Shown here in pieces: positions 33,753-46,688 of a stretch of 64,000 nt of DNA. How positions within the stretch are numbered: the stretch's first letter is position 1; each line of letters opens with the position of its first letter. Position numbers and translations under genes: made by a program. Origin of the DNA: Paralichthys olivaceus. Lineage: Eukaryota > Chordata > Actinopteri > Pleuronectiformes > Paralichthyidae. The notes below the pieces were generated by a model that was not told the DNA's origin, did not search any database, and worked only from the letters and a program-made list of their open reading frames with translations. The DNA is taken from the NCBI RefSeq assembly GCF_024713975.1, contig NC_091099.1, positions 5,644,501 to 5,708,500 of the forward strand, written 5' to 3'.

Positions 33753-33804
33753 GTGCGTGCGTGCATGTGTGTGTATGCATGCGTGCGTGCGTGTGTGTGT
33801 GTGT
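33715..33804. repeat. (GT)n/(GC)n alternating purine-pyrimidine array
   Basis: This is a 90-bp run of GT with GC and AT interruptions, of the kind that favours Z-DNA. Confidence 0.9.
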
Positions 33805-34650
33805 AATGAGACGAAAGTGAGGGGAGGGCAGTGGGAGTAATGATGAGAGAAAAAAGAAGAGGACGAGGAGGGAGAGCGAGAGGGGGAGCACTGTTGATGT
33901 GAAGGGGTGATGTATTTACACTCCTCCCGATAAGGACAGTCACATAACCTTCAAGTGCAATGAGCACGCTGCAGCCGCTGATCCCCCCCTGCACAGTTTC
34001 AGCACAACCATTTGCATGCACGTGCATATGTGCGATGTCCCACTGGGTGCACATGATGTCCCAGTGAGAACATGCTCTTCCTCAGAGATGGTGACCACCA
34101 GGACTCCAGAGAAGGGCAGGGGACTGTTAGTGTCCAAAACAGACAGATTTGTCAAAACCACTGACTAGAATCGGGCTGACATGCTCCCCACAGACTAACT
34201 TTGCCCTTTAGTGTCCTTGCTCAAATAACTGGAGTTACCTCATCCACACACTCCACTGGTAAGAGCATGTGGGTTAGTCGTTCTCAGTAACAAATGCATT
34301 ATGAAAGAATCTGGATGAGAACACATTCTTAAAGACGGTGTGAGCTGGTATCCATTATTAATTCATTATCTTAGTATATTCTTAGCCATAGTTAAGCTGT
34401 ATTTAAAAATACTCACATTTTACCTCCCTAACTTGCTGTCTGTCTTTCAGGTATCGACTGGTCTGAGCTTCTTCTGACCGAAGCCCACGCAACAACTCTT
34501 CAGCCAACACTCACTCTCCCTGGGGTCTGCAAGGACGCCTCCTAAACTCAGCTCATTCCTCATCCTGCCACACAGAGCGTGTGGACTGAGGCCGGGCACT
34601 GTGGAGACGGGGCAGAACATAGAGGCGCACACAGAAGAGGCAGAGTGAGG

Positions 34651-34703
34651 TGTGTGTGTGTGTGTGTGTGCGCGTGTGTGTGTTTGTGTGTATGTGTGTG
34701 TGC
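34651..34703. repeat. (GT)n microsatellite in the panx2 leader
   Basis: This GT run with few interruptions lies within the presumed 5' UTR exon of panx2 (34451 onward). Confidence 0.9.
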
Positions 34704-34945
34704 ACTTCTGGACACTCGTCTTCCTCTTAAAGAGCTTTGGGAAACTGTAGGAAACTCAAAGCTCTGAAGAACACAGATCACACAGCATGAGCCGCTACTT
34801 CCCCACACATGTTGACAGGGGCTGAGGTCGGCCACACCTTGACGTGTGTGTGTGAACACCAGACTCTAGAGGAGTCTCTGATTGCAGCAGAGTGAGTCTC
34901 CTCCAGCCCAGAGTGGGGTTGTAGTGTGCATCCTCTGTGTTCCGG

Positions 34946-37900
34946 ATGCAGAACATCCTCGATCAGAACTTAGACATGGCCACAGCTTTACTTGCCGGCG
35001 AGAAGCTGAAGGAGCTGATCCTGCCCGGCTCTTCTCAGGATGAGAAGGGCGGGGCCTTGGCCAGCCTCATGGTCCAGCTCAAGCTGGAGCTGCCCTTTGA
35101 TCGTGTTGTTACTATAGGGACGGTCATCATCCCCATCCTGCTGGTCACCCTCGTCTTCACCAGGAACTTTGCAGGTAAGACACTCAGCCACTAGAGGGGG
35201 TTAGGGGGTTCAAGGTACAGCAGCAGCCTGAGGTCAGGCTGATATCCGATGAGTTGCTGTTCTTTAAAATCGATGAAAACTCACAGATGTAGACCTCAAG
35301 ACCCTCTGATACAGATTAGGCATGTGGTGCCTTTGTGTCGTCTGTATCAGTGTAAGAAGGAGATAAGGTATGGAGAGACAGAGAGACAGAGAGGAAGACA
35401 GACTGGAGATATGAGGGAATGGATTGTTGGGAGGGGGGAGAGAAGGGAGTCTGGTTGGAAAGGAGAGAGGGAAACGATGGATGGGAGGGATGTTAGTTCA
35501 CTGCTGAGTCAGACTCTCTGCAGAGCAGCATCTAACCAGCTGGGACCGAGCGTTTAACTTTAGCAGCTGAGAGATGTGGACGTTTAGACAACTTCTCGGT
35601 TATTCATTCACCAAGGATACATGGGCACTGTCAAAACATAACTATTACAGCACAAGGACAGCACCCTGCCCTCTGCTACCCTGACAAAGTAATGCCACTG
35701 CGGATATCCACATTATGTCAAGTATTTTTATTTTAAATTGTTATAGTTTGTCATATGGCAAATACTGACACTTATACTTGTACCACACCGAGCTGATAGA
35801 GAACAACTTTGATAAGAAGATGTGTTATTATCACTTCCTCTATCTGAGGTGCTTCTGTCGTTTTAAAAAGCTGCACGAGAGATGCAGCTGTTTGTGCTGC
35901 ACAGATGAAAGATTCTACAGGATTCTCAGAAATGAAACAGTGATCAGAAAATTTCAAGATACATCCTCAGAAATGAATGTGAATAGATCAAGGAACTGTG
36001 GTCTCTTTTTTACAGGTTAAAGTGAATATTAATTAACATGCAATTCATTTTATAATTTTAGATAAAACTGTTAAACTAGGTTTTCACTCTCATGTTGCTG
36101 GTTGAATTTTAATGTTATTTAATGTAGTGTTTGCCAAAATTTTTTAATGAGGTTGAACCAAAAAATTCCCAGGATAAAGCATTGCATTGTTCTTCTTTCA
36201 GCTTGTAACATTGAATCATATCATAATAAGATATAATCATCCAACTTGTTTGAGTGATGTTATACTGATGTTTTCTATCTGCCCTTCCCTCAGAGGAGTC
36301 CATATACTGTTACACACCTCACAACTTCACCAGGGACCAGGCACTTTATGCAAGAGGCTACTGCTGGACAGAGCTGAGTGATGCTGTACCTGGTGTGGAG
36401 CATCACCTCTGGCCTTCGCTCTTTGAACACAAGTTCCTGCCCTACGCCCTGCTGGCGTTTGCTGGAATCATGTACATACCTGCTTTGGGCTGGGAGTTCA
36501 TGGCCTCCACGCGACTCACCTCGGAGCTCAATTTCCTGCTCCAAGAGATCGACAACTGCTACCATCGAGCTGCTGAGGGCCGAGCCCCAAAGATCGAGAA
36601 GCAGATCCAGTCCAAAGGACCTGGCATAACTGAGCGAGAGAGGAGGGAGATCATAGAAAATGCAGAGAAGGAGAAGAGCCCAGAGCAGAACCTGTTTGAG
36701 AAATACTTAGAGAGACGAGGCCAAAGTAACTTTCTGGCTAAGCTTTATTTGGCTCGCCACCTGGCTATTATCTGCCTCAGTTCCATCCCCATTTCCTACC
36801 TGAGCGCCTACTATGCCCGCCAACGGCAGAATGAGTTCACCTGTGCGCTGGGTGAGCCCCCAGACATCAGCAGCTATTTAGAGCTGAAGCTCAGGGTTAA
36901 CTGTAAGCTACCCGCCGTGCAGCTGCAGCGCATCATGGCCGCTGTTGACATATCTCTGCTCTGCACCATGAACCTCATCATCCTGATTAATTTGCTGCAT
37001 CTGTTTGTTGTGCGCAAGTCCAACTTTGTTTTTGACAAACTGCATAAAGTTGGCATTAAAACACGGCGACGCTGGCAGAAGTCTCAGTTCTGCGACATCA
37101 ACATCCTGGCCATGTTTTGCAACGAGAACAGGGACCACATCAAGTCCCTCAACAGGCTGGACTTCATCACCAACGAGAGTGACCTCATGTATGACAACGT
37201 GGTCAGGCAGCTGCTGGCGGCGCTTGCACAGTCCAACCACGACGCTACACCCACAGTGAGGGACTCTGGGATACAAACGCTCGACCCCAACATGGATCCC
37301 TCTGATCTGGGAGTGGGGGAGATGGCCGGGGAGCCGCTGGTCATCAAACGGCCTCGAAAGAAGATCAAATGGATCCCATCCTCAAATCCTCTCCCTCAGC
37401 CATTCAAGGTACAACGGTTTCCCAACATCAATGTCATAACTCATCATTACTCCTTCAGAGAAATCCTCCTTCTGTCCTTAGAAACAGAACAATACTCACA
37501 TGTTCACTTGGAGCATGGCAGCTCATATCCACATGGACTGTGTCTGTACAAAATGTTTCCAAATCAACTATTTCAGCTCTTGATATGAGCTTGATATTTG
37601 CTCTTCCTTTTTTTTTCATATTTCTTTCTTTCATATTTTATTCGCCATTAATATGATATGATGTTTTCTATTCTTTGTAAAGGAACCTCTTGCCCTCACA
37701 CGCTTGGAAAATCACACCAAGCCTGAAAAACCCAAACAGCTCAGACGAAAGACGGTGGCCGACAACTTCATCGCACCACTTCTGGACAGCAAAGGCACAC
37801 AGTATCCAGCAACAAAAGGTATACAGCTCTACAAACTGTAAGTGAACATGCAAGGAAAAGAGATTTAAAATTAAAGCTGCGCTAATCAACTTTTTATCAT

Positions 37901-38836
37901 TATTCAATTGTGATGTCACCCTCAGATCTCCAAAGATATTTGGTGTCTTTTAGCTCATTGTTTTGGTTTTATGTCCCTTAATATTTGCTGTTTTGGTCCA
38001 GATTCTTCACTTTCTTTAGCGTTGTAGCAAATGTTTTCAGCTCTGATAAACGCATGTACACAATCTGAGCAAAACAGAAAGATAGTAAATCATACGATAT
38101 GGTGTTAACAGATAAATGTGTCCTGGTGCCTCCAAGAAGCAAGGAAACCAGTTGATGCTGTTTTTGGATGGATGATGTTCTTGTTTACTTCCCTGTTTTT
38201 AAGTTAGTCTCTTTTTTGATTTGTAGATTTAAGCGCGATGGAGAAAAAGCTCACTCGCAACTTCTCTCTGGACGTCCACCCGTACATGCTGACCATTCGT
38301 AAGCCCAAGGTGGAGGCCACAGCTGTGGTACCACTACCCTCAGAGCACAACATGGACACTGTGTACCTTGAAGGCACGCACACCATCGTTCATGTGTCTG
38401 GTGCAATTACAGGTAAAATTAATCTTTACATATACAAGATACAAGATACTGTTTTACATCTATATTCACCTCTTGTGTCTTTCCTGTCCTGTTTTTCCTT
38501 CTCGACTCTTCAGAGACTAAGGTGTGCTCTCCAGAATCGACCAACCAATCCTTTTCTACCGTAGCCCTGCCCACCACTGCATATGTAAATGGGGTGAGCC
38601 CCAACCCACCGTCCAGCGAGGATGCACTCAGTCCCAAGTCTTCCCCGCCTCAAAGGGAGCCCCTCACTGGCCAGGCAGAAAACCCTGAGCCTCAGACACT
38701 ACCCCTGACCAGAGCGCCCACACACCAGCTGCTCAGCATACACCACACTCTCTTTGAGGAAGACGAGGACGAAGAACACCGTAGAGACAGACTGGCAGGG
38801 AGACCGGGGGAGCTCATCGCCGCCGGGGAATGTTAA
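34946..38836 (+). CDS. panx2: panx2, pannexin 2 large-pore channel subunit, complete
   Basis: Coding exons: 34946-35174, 36294-37408, 37683-37818, 38227-38412, 38514-38836 (TAA), giving 662 residues (human 677). The start is ATG 34946 (MQNILDQ), just before the conserved DMATALLAGEKL. Four membrane segments are visible, near GTVIIPILLVTLVF, the stretch after PYALLAF, IICLSSIPISYL and CTMNLIILINLLHLF. Extracellular loop 1 has two cysteines in YCYTPHNFTRDQALYARGYC, with an N-glycosylation sequon NFT near residue 87 (human N86). Loop 2 has two cysteines (FTCALG and VNCKLP). The large intracellular C-tail includes KIKWIPSSNPLPQPFK and NFSLDVHPYML. Pannexin 2 forms heptameric channels in brain and is partly in intracellular membranes. 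The tail ends at LIAAGEC and lacks the terminal segment I recall from human PANX2, so either the gene is shorter here or a final small exon was missed. Confidence 0.95.
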
Positions 38837-40142
38837 AGACGGAGAAGATGCCCACTGAGATTCCTCTCTGCACATGACCCCTGTGTCAATCCTCTACTCC
38901 AATCCAGAGCCTCCCCTGCTCACCTACTCTCACTTCTTACACTTCTGTGATGGGTGGATTGGGCTGACTGATGAAAAAGAGAGGGAAAAACATTTGGATG
39001 GTTGAAATATTCAGAGAGGATAAATAAGACAGAGATTTTTTGCATTTTGTTGTGTTTACCAGAGTATTTCTGTAGGAACTGATGTCCCATTCATGTCTCA
39101 GGATGACTGTACAGCTCATCACCCTCCAATGAAACCAGCAGTGATATACTTTAACAGGGTGCTATGGTGCAGGGTCAAACCGCTATTATCAGTAAAGAAA
39201 GGATGAGCAGCGATGGGAGACGAGCTCAGACAACTTTGGATTGATGCATATTTGCAGAGAAGACTGCATTGTGGCTTCGGACGAGATGTATTTTAACACA
39301 TATGATAACGCTTAGTCCCTTTATCACAATAACCAAGTAGAAAGGTAGCTCACGCAATACACTTGTTGAGATCTGCACAATTAATATGCAAAAGATCACA
39401 ATATATTTGTGGCAATAAGGTTTGCGCTTACAGCATCATAGTTCGCAGAAAACTGTACATATATAGACACTGTGTGTGACTCAGTGTTTTGTGGGATATT
39501 TAGAATATAATAGATTACAAGGCTTATCACTGATTAGGGATGTGCATTATGATCTTGATTCTAATATATTTGCACATCATTAATTATAGGTAAATTGGCA
39601 TATTTTATAAAGGAACAGCAGACTCTACAGTGATAGGAGTGATTGTGTGAGTGAGTTATCAGTATTGATGTGTGTAATAGGTGCCAGATATCTTTTTGAA
39701 ATCTTGTAGAAAAGGTAACGTGGGTGTTTTCTTCTTGACGACGTGAATATCCCTTCACCGTGACGACTGGAGCTGGACTCACTGTTTCTGGACTCTGTGT
39801 TCTGCTGGCTCCTCGTGCGAGTGCTGTGATGTGAGATGAATGAAGTGGCGAGGTGCTGTCGAATCACTGGAAGGGTTTATAACACAATGACAAAGCTTAT
39901 GATTGTCATCTGCTGTTTTTTCAGTGCTCCCCTGTCTCGACACCTGCTTGATCGCCAAAACAAACTTGTGAAAGAATGACTTGCTAGACTAGTTTGTCTG
40001 TTATTTGTAGTTAAACCAAGCATATAGGCAATGTTAGCACCTTTCACACAGAGGGGTTTAGTTCACTAGTGTGTGGACAAGGGGATGGGCGCCTACCACA
40101 ACCTCTTCTTATGCATTTATTGCAGATGCACACATGAACCTC

Positions 40143-40148
40143 AATAAA
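40143..40148 (+). promoter_or_regulatory. Probable polyadenylation signal of panx2
   Basis: This canonical AATAAA lies 1.3 kb after the panx2 stop. Confidence 0.45.
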
Positions 40149-40394
40149 ATATCTGAAATCACTGACACAATATGACATGTTCTGTAGAAGACTTTAGTGC
40201 TATTGTCACAGGCCTACACCTGTGTTTGATAGATGGACCTAGATACATACTATATACTCATTGTCTTGGGCATTCAGTAAATACACGCTTTAAGATTTGT
40301 AGTGGTAGAGGGCTGGGCCAAAAATTATATCAAGATTCAAATTATGTATCATTCATTTTCAATAATTATAAATTTCCCCTATCATAAGATGCGC

Positions 40395-40680
40395 TCAACA
40401 TGACCACAGAACTCGGTGGAAGGATGTGGTATGGGTCAGGAAAATAACCTATTACCTTTTGCAGATTAAAATCAGGGCACGGATGCAGTGAGAGAGAGCT
40501 TTGCCACATTTTTGCTGATTTCTCAGAATAATTCACAGATCTTGATGAAAAAAATAAATCAAGCATATTAAGTGGACTGATATCTATGAAGGTGTAAAAT
40601 TTGGTGCACATCCAAATAAAAATCCTGCTCTAGTGAATTTGAACTTGTCTCATAATGGGACTGTTGGGCTTTGGTATAAT
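40395..40680 (+). repeat. Teleost repeat family R1, copy
   Basis: ACAGAACTCGGTGGAAGGAT, GATCTTGATGAAAAAAATAA, GACTGATATCTATGAAGGTG and AATTTGGTGCACATCCAAAT follow in the same order as the copy at 54690-55015. Confidence 0.7.
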
Positions 40681-41426
40681 AATAACTTGAATGTTTAAAG
40701 CACCTTTCTAGAGACCCAAGGACACTTTACATGTGTCAGCAGGGACAAAAGGACAAATAAATAAGTGTGTGGTCTCTCTGACTTTCATTCTAGTTCCTTT
40801 TAAGTTTAAAGTTGAATTTTGCTCCTGAGAGAAGGTACAGATCCGTTATACATCGTCACTGTGTGCACACAATCCATGGAGCATTATATCAGTAATTACT
40901 GGACTTTTGTTATTATACCACACTGTTGATGAAAGCATCCTGTTATAATAACTTATATTGTTCTATCGCCCAGCCCTGTAGGATACATTCATTTCCCTCA
41001 CCTCCATTCACACAGACTTAGTTTTTTATCAGTAATAATCCATGTCATCATCACAGTAGCGGTCGGCTCAGAATCCCCTTGTCAGACTACTCAAGCACAC
41101 AAGATGCATTCAGAAGCACTTTACAACACAAGTAGCACAAGTGTGTGAGGGCATGTTTTCTATTGTGACACAGCTCTGCTCTTTTTTTTCCTGTGTAAAT
41201 CTTCACATGGAGGCTGAGGACAGAGGACATGTGGGGACGAGAGTCCAGACTCTGATTGTAACGTGTAAAATGTCATAACGAGACAATGAAAAAAAATAAT
41301 TAAACACATTTTTCTTTATATAAAAAAAAACAAAACACGTGTGGCTCCTGGAGGTCGATGACTACATGTACCAGAATGCACCGCGGCTGTCAGTTGCAGA
41401 GCACTGCAACGGAGAAACCGCACAGT

Positions 41427-41458
<32 letters not shown>
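41427..41458. repeat. (CA)n microsatellite near the trabd 5' end
   Basis: This CA run lies just upstream of a candidate first-exon donor at 41478. Confidence 0.95.
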
Positions 41459-41460
<2 letters not shown>

Positions 41461-41599
41461 GGCTGACAGCTTGTTCAGTAAGTTGAAGCGTTTCCTGTGT
41501 TGACAGCGACTTTAAATGAACCCAGACATGTTGTAGTTGAGAGCAGCAGCTCGTGTCGTTAGATCATCTTTGTCTTATTCTGTGTATTTGGCTAAATTC

Positions 41600-41690
41600 G
41601 TGCTAGTTAGCGTTAGCAGGAGTTAGCTGTTATCATCATTGGGTTAGCTTAGCAGTCCCACCAGCTAGCTAATTAGTTAGCTAGCTGCTG
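41600..41690. other. GTTAGC-rich cluster with a short palindrome
   Basis: Several GTTAGC or GCTAGC hexamers occur in 90 bp. They end in arms CAGCTAGCTAA (41662-41672) and TTAGCTAGCTG (41677-41687) separated by TTAG. It lies in the presumed first intron or promoter region of trabd. Confidence 0.6.
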
Positions 41691-42371
41691 GGACCTGCCC
41701 CCGGCATGGCACCTCTTTCTCGGCTCTGCAGCGAAAGCCTTCACCGCAACAATGGCCCCCCCCGACAGAGATGGCGAGAGCGGGTTGGTTGACTTTAACA
41801 AACCAGGGACATCCACCACTTCAACAGCCTGTGAGAGCCGGTTACCTGAACTCGGCTGCCCGGACACTCGTAAAGCAACGTCAGCAGTCAGCACCGCAGC
41901 TGTTAGCTCTCACCTCGATGCGATTCACTGTTAACGAAGTCCGGAGTGTCCTTTCCTGTTAGGTCTTTAATTAAAGAAGCTCATTCTGAAACATTTCATA
42001 ATGTTCACCCACCTTACTCAGTTATAAGTAAATCCACTGATACTGGCGTTAAATGCACTTTTCGTGGAGCTGAGGCAGAAACACGGATGCACTTGTTCTG
42101 TCTCTTCTCTTCTATCACGATGGGAGACATAGAAAAGTTTGTTTACGACGACACTGGTCATTCTGTAGCTGTTATGCGTGAAGACATCATCACTATATTT
42201 ATTTACTTTAACCTTTAGACACTGAACACGGTTTTACTTTGAACGATTATTTCCAGTGACCCTGGAGTAAAGTTATTGACCTGTTGTTATTGAGTGTGTG
42301 TGTTTAAACCACAGACGGACATTCATGTCTTCATTGTGCTCTCTGTCCCTCCAGCTTTGAGTGCTTCAAAC

Positions 42372-45300
42372 ATGGACCAAGACAACAACTCAGAGGTGTG
42401 TAAAAGTATTAATGTGTGTGTCTGTACACCAGCGTAATTAATTGCATTAATTGTCAGGGTAGTAGATCAAAACTTATCGTTGAGTTAAAGTTGTTGTTGT
42501 TAATATGATTCTTTGGTTGTGTTTGTGCTTTGGTCACACGTGTAAATGCCGATACAGATTACAGAATGTAAATTGAATTGCTCTTGGGAGCGAGTGGAGT
42601 TAAATCAACTGGAATTAAACAGATAAACAGAGCAAATAAGATGCACATTTAAATGAGATATTCAACACAATTTAAAAGTGACTTTGGACTCACCGGGCAG
42701 TCTGTATGGGTTTTAAATCGATGTAATACATTTGAATGTTGTTTGTCAACCAGTTGCATCATTTCGTGCAATCACCATGTCTTTCTCAGACAGAGCTCAG
42801 CTTGGATATGCGTAGTCTCCATAATCCTTGCACCGTGTGTCTAAGATATTGTTTGCTGTTTTGCTGTGTCACAGGATGAGTCAATCGGCCCATCAGAAGA
42901 GGATCTGCCGTGTCTACCTCCAGAGCTCTGTAAGCTGCTTTATAATACTGGGTGTATGCTGTATTTCATCAGAGAGATGGTGTAATATACAATAAAAAAA
43001 AGGGACTGTTCTATTAAAAAACCTTTTTAAAAATATGTAGATTATCAACCTGGTAGTTTATTACAACTGTCTATTTAATAGTTCATCTATGTGTTATAGT
43101 ATCAAACATCTTACAATAATTCTATGCTTTGAGCTATAATAAAGTGTACTAGTCCTGCTTCTCCACATAACCACTTAGCATAAGAACGCAGCTTCTCCTT
43201 ATTCAATACATACTGTATAAGTTGTGTTACATTATTTACCTTAAGGCACAGACTTATTTCACCATTTTCCCGACCAGCAGATGTTTTTAGACTTGACTAA
43301 AAAGCTGTAACTCTTCTCCATTATTAGCAGCAGGGCTTTATGTGTAAAGCTGTTAAAGCGAGGATGTTAACTGCTAGAGAAACACATACTGCATTTAAAA
43401 CATCAAACTTTTTCTTTTTCTTTCGTTTCTGTCGTGACTGTCTAGCTGATGGTGAGGCTGTGGAGCTGCTTTGGCAGTTGCGAGCTCAGCGGCGCCAGTC
43501 GTCTCCTGAGCTCCCAGAGACGGTGACACGTCTCACTGCCCCCGATGGCAGCTTGCTGTACCTGGTTGGCACGGCACACTTCAGTGACAGCAGCAAAAAG
43601 GATGTGGCAATGGTGGGCCATTCACACATTGCCATTAACACCCTTTTAAGATGTGATATGCTGTGAACTGTTGCCTGATAGAAGAGTAACTGTGAATGTG
43701 GAGAAAAGCCGTAGTGTAGCATCTTGAAGTGATGATGAGTTGCAATTATACACTGTAATTAGGTTATTTTTTATTGGTTATTGGTTATTTATTGGTTATT
43801 TTCCTGGCATTAATCTTTTCTGCTTTCTCCCTCATTGATTGTTTTGTCTGTACATCCACCCTCACTCAGTTTCCATTTGGTGCTCTCTCTTATTTTGTCT
43901 CTGTCTCTTATCCTATAAACCCACTGCTGTCTTTCTCTGTCACACAGACGATTCGCGCCGTGCAGCCGGACGTGGTGGTGGTGGAGCTTTGTCAGTACAG
44001 AGTGTCGATGTTGAAGATGGACGAGAATACACTGCTGAAGGAAGCCAAAGACATCAACCTGGATAAGGTTCAGCAGGCCATCAAACAGGTGAGGCTCTTA
44101 GGAAGATGGGGAATTAAGAAAGGTGGTGGTGTGAGGGATAAGAGAGAGCACGGAACCGCAGCAGTGAAACAAAGATGGAGAGAGTAAAGTAGATAGGTAG
44201 CGGGTAGAGCACAGAGAATTGTCCTGGAGTTTACACAGAGTTTGTCTTTCACACTTGCACAATGCAATGAGAGGAACAGCAACAAATCCTCCACATTATC
44301 CAGCGGGGGATCCCCTGCTGTGTTGACACAATCTCCTTCATTTCTACGGACTTCATACTGGTAGGTCAGGCGGAGAAAGTCTGCAGATAAGCCTCTCACT
44401 CAGACATTTACGTTCACACATGCACCTCCTCTGTCGAAAATACAGAGAATCAGTGCATGTTTGAAAGCAGCTTAAGTGAATGAGTTTTAGTCTGTTCTTG
44501 GTTTAATCTAAAAAGCTTGTGCTATTGTCAGCAAATTAAAATGATCACTGAACATATATTTGTTTGTTTCTACCATCTGTGTTTGACAGAATGGGCTGAT
44601 GTCTGGCCTCATGCAGATTCTCCTGCTCAAAGTTTCCGCTCACATCACAGAGCAACTGGGCATGGCTCCTGGAGGAGAGTTTAGAGAGGCCTTCAAGGAG
44701 GTAAATCACACACAACAAAAGTGATGAAGAAGTTGATCATTTTTATGTTATTCTCTTTTCTTATTGTTGAAGTTTTTCCCTCCACACAGGCTGGACAGGT
44801 GCCCTTTTGTAAATTTCACCTGGGGGACAGGCCGATCCCTGTGACCTTCAAAAGGGCTATTGCTGCCCTCAGTCTGTGGCAGAAGGCTCGTCTGGCCTGG
44901 GGTCTTTGCTTTCTGTCAGATCCAATCAGGTATGACATCACTTTTTGTCACAGTCCAGAAAATATCTTTCTGTATTATTAGATGCTGCTGTTTAACAGCA
45001 TGTAAGAGATGTACAGCACTGCATACAATCAAAAGTGCTCACCACACATCTTGTTTGCTTATCTAATGTTCTCTCATTAAAGGTTGAGGAAAAAATAGAA
45101 AAGGGAAGTTTAAATGTAAATGCTCAATATCAATCAATTTTGAAATTCGGGGAAATTTTTGCAGGTGGTAGTGAACATAACACTTTGAGCAGTTTTTGCA
45201 TAATAAAGCAGCTCCAGATACGTCTGAGAATATCTGTGTGCTCTCTGTTGAGTGAGGGACTGTGCGCCCACACATTTTCCAGAGCACAAGCAAATCTGCC

Positions 45301-46688
45301 AATTTGTTCAACTGCCAGCGCCCATGAGCTCTGACTGGAATCTTTATGCATAAAGTGATTACGTGTCCATCCTCCAACATCATTGAGACCAAGCCTTTTA
45401 AAAGTGCTGTACGTTCTCTGATGTATTAAACTCTGATGCACACAGATGGGGACTTAAACAGATTATGTGTTAGAAGATATGTTTTGAAATGATCAAGGGC
45501 ATTTGCACAATGTGAAAAAGTATTTTAAAGTCTCTTAGACGCTCTGAATTCAGCATTTGTAGACTGAACACAACAGTTTCAAAGTCTCTCACAAATATAA
45601 GCAATGCAGTCTATTGCTTAAATGTCATTGACTAGATTCATACTGTATGTTGTGCTCATTTCACTAAATTGAACAGTAACAATTATTAAGAAATTAATTC
45701 ACCTCACAATAAATACAGAATCTAACATCTGAACAAAATCACTCAGAACTTTATTTTCTTATCATATGTTTCAGTAAAGAGGACGTGGAGAAGTGCAAAC
45801 AGAAAGACCTGCTGGAGCAGACCATGTCAGAGATGATCGGCGAGTTTCCTGCTCTCCATCAGACCATCGTGGCTGAAAGAGACATTTACCTCACTCACAC
45901 TCTCCGTCAGGCTACACGCTGTGTGGAGGCTCCCCCTAAGGCCCAGAGTGAGTATTTCACTGTTCAACAAGAAAAATCACATCTTGTAGATCATAATATT
46001 CATGAGAATAAATAGATGTTTAGCTTGCTCATTGTGTTCTTTACTCTTTGAATCAAATGCAAGTATATATATGACACATACATATGTTTTAAAAAATATA
46101 TAATCACTAATTACTACTTAGAAATGAAAACTGATTGGTTAAACTGCTGTTATACCTCTGGTCGGCCAGCAGAGTTCTGGTTAATTTCCATATTCCCCAA
46201 AGCTCATTCAGAATGAACTGATGCAATCAGTTTTTCATCAGGGGGCATTTACAGGCAGCGTTGCCAACTCAGCACATTTGTCACTACAACATTTCATACT
46301 GTTTTGCAGAAGTGCCTGCTGTGGTGGTGGGAGTCGTTGGGATGGGTCATGTTCCTGGCATAGAAAAAAACTGGGAGAAGCAGCTTAACATTAGTGAAAT
46401 CATGAGGTATGTTTATTTTGTTGTTTACATTATTGATATTCAGAAGTTCAAATGAACTTTAATTGTATTTGCCTTGACAGTTCAACCGCTGCTCCGTGTG
46501 TGTGTTTGTTCCTCAGTGTTGCGCCTCCCTCACGTTTTGGCTGGGTGTTGCGCACAGTCATGAAGGGCGTCATGATGGGAATGCTGGGATATGCCTGTTA
46601 CCGTGCTGGAGGGAGTATAGGTAGAGCCCTACTGTCTTTACCAACTGTCCAAACAGCACTGAAGACTATACGGCCACCCCCTGCTTGA
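42372..46688 (+). CDS. trabd: trabd, TraB domain-containing protein, complete
   Basis: Coding exons: 42372-42395, 42875-42929, 43446-43612, 43948-44088, 44590-44700, 44790-44929, 45775-45947, 46310-46406, 46517-46688 (TGA), giving 359 residues (human about 376). The start MDQDNNSE has A at -3 and G at +4 and is joined in phase to an acidic second exon. TraB-family signatures are LVGTAHFSD in exon 3, VVVVELCQYRVSMLK in exon 4, and VVVGVVGMGHVPGIEKNW in exon 8. The conserved GTAH and E-L-C positions are those shared with the TIKI/PrgY/TraB superfamily, where some members are metal-dependent proteases. Vertebrate TRABD has no settled biochemical role. A C-terminal hydrophobic stretch (GVMMGMLGYACYRAGG) could be a membrane anchor. 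There is no signal peptide. Confidence 0.95.

Larger units (their letters stand above)
29387..34945 (+). other. mlc1-panx2 intergenic region and panx2 leader
   Basis: mlc1 3' UTR is presumed for the first few hundred bases; no clear AATAAA was seen, only AATAAG near 29682. A possible retroelement tail lies at 30240-30420. From about 32300 the sequence becomes GC-rich and looks like the panx2 5' region: a donor GTGAGT at 32446 and an acceptor at 34450 suggest non-coding leader exons. Purine and pyrimidine tracts, (GT)n arrays and a locally duplicated segment fill the rest. Confidence 0.6.
38837..42371 (+). other. panx2 3' UTR and panx2-trabd intergenic region
   Basis: The 3' UTR of panx2 probably extends to the AATAAA at 40143. 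An R1 repeat copy follows. From about 41340 the sequence looks like the trabd 5' region: a (CA)n run, a donor GTAAGT at 41478 and a cluster of GTTAGC motifs with a short palindrome. The trabd coding exon 1 begins after an acceptor at about 42354. Confidence 0.6.

Noticed and set aside
41752-41934. 60-codon ORF (MAPPDRDGESG...) before trabd
   Set aside because: It is compositionally plausible, but no donor joins it in phase to trabd exon 1 and no family was recognised. Probably leader or intron sequence.
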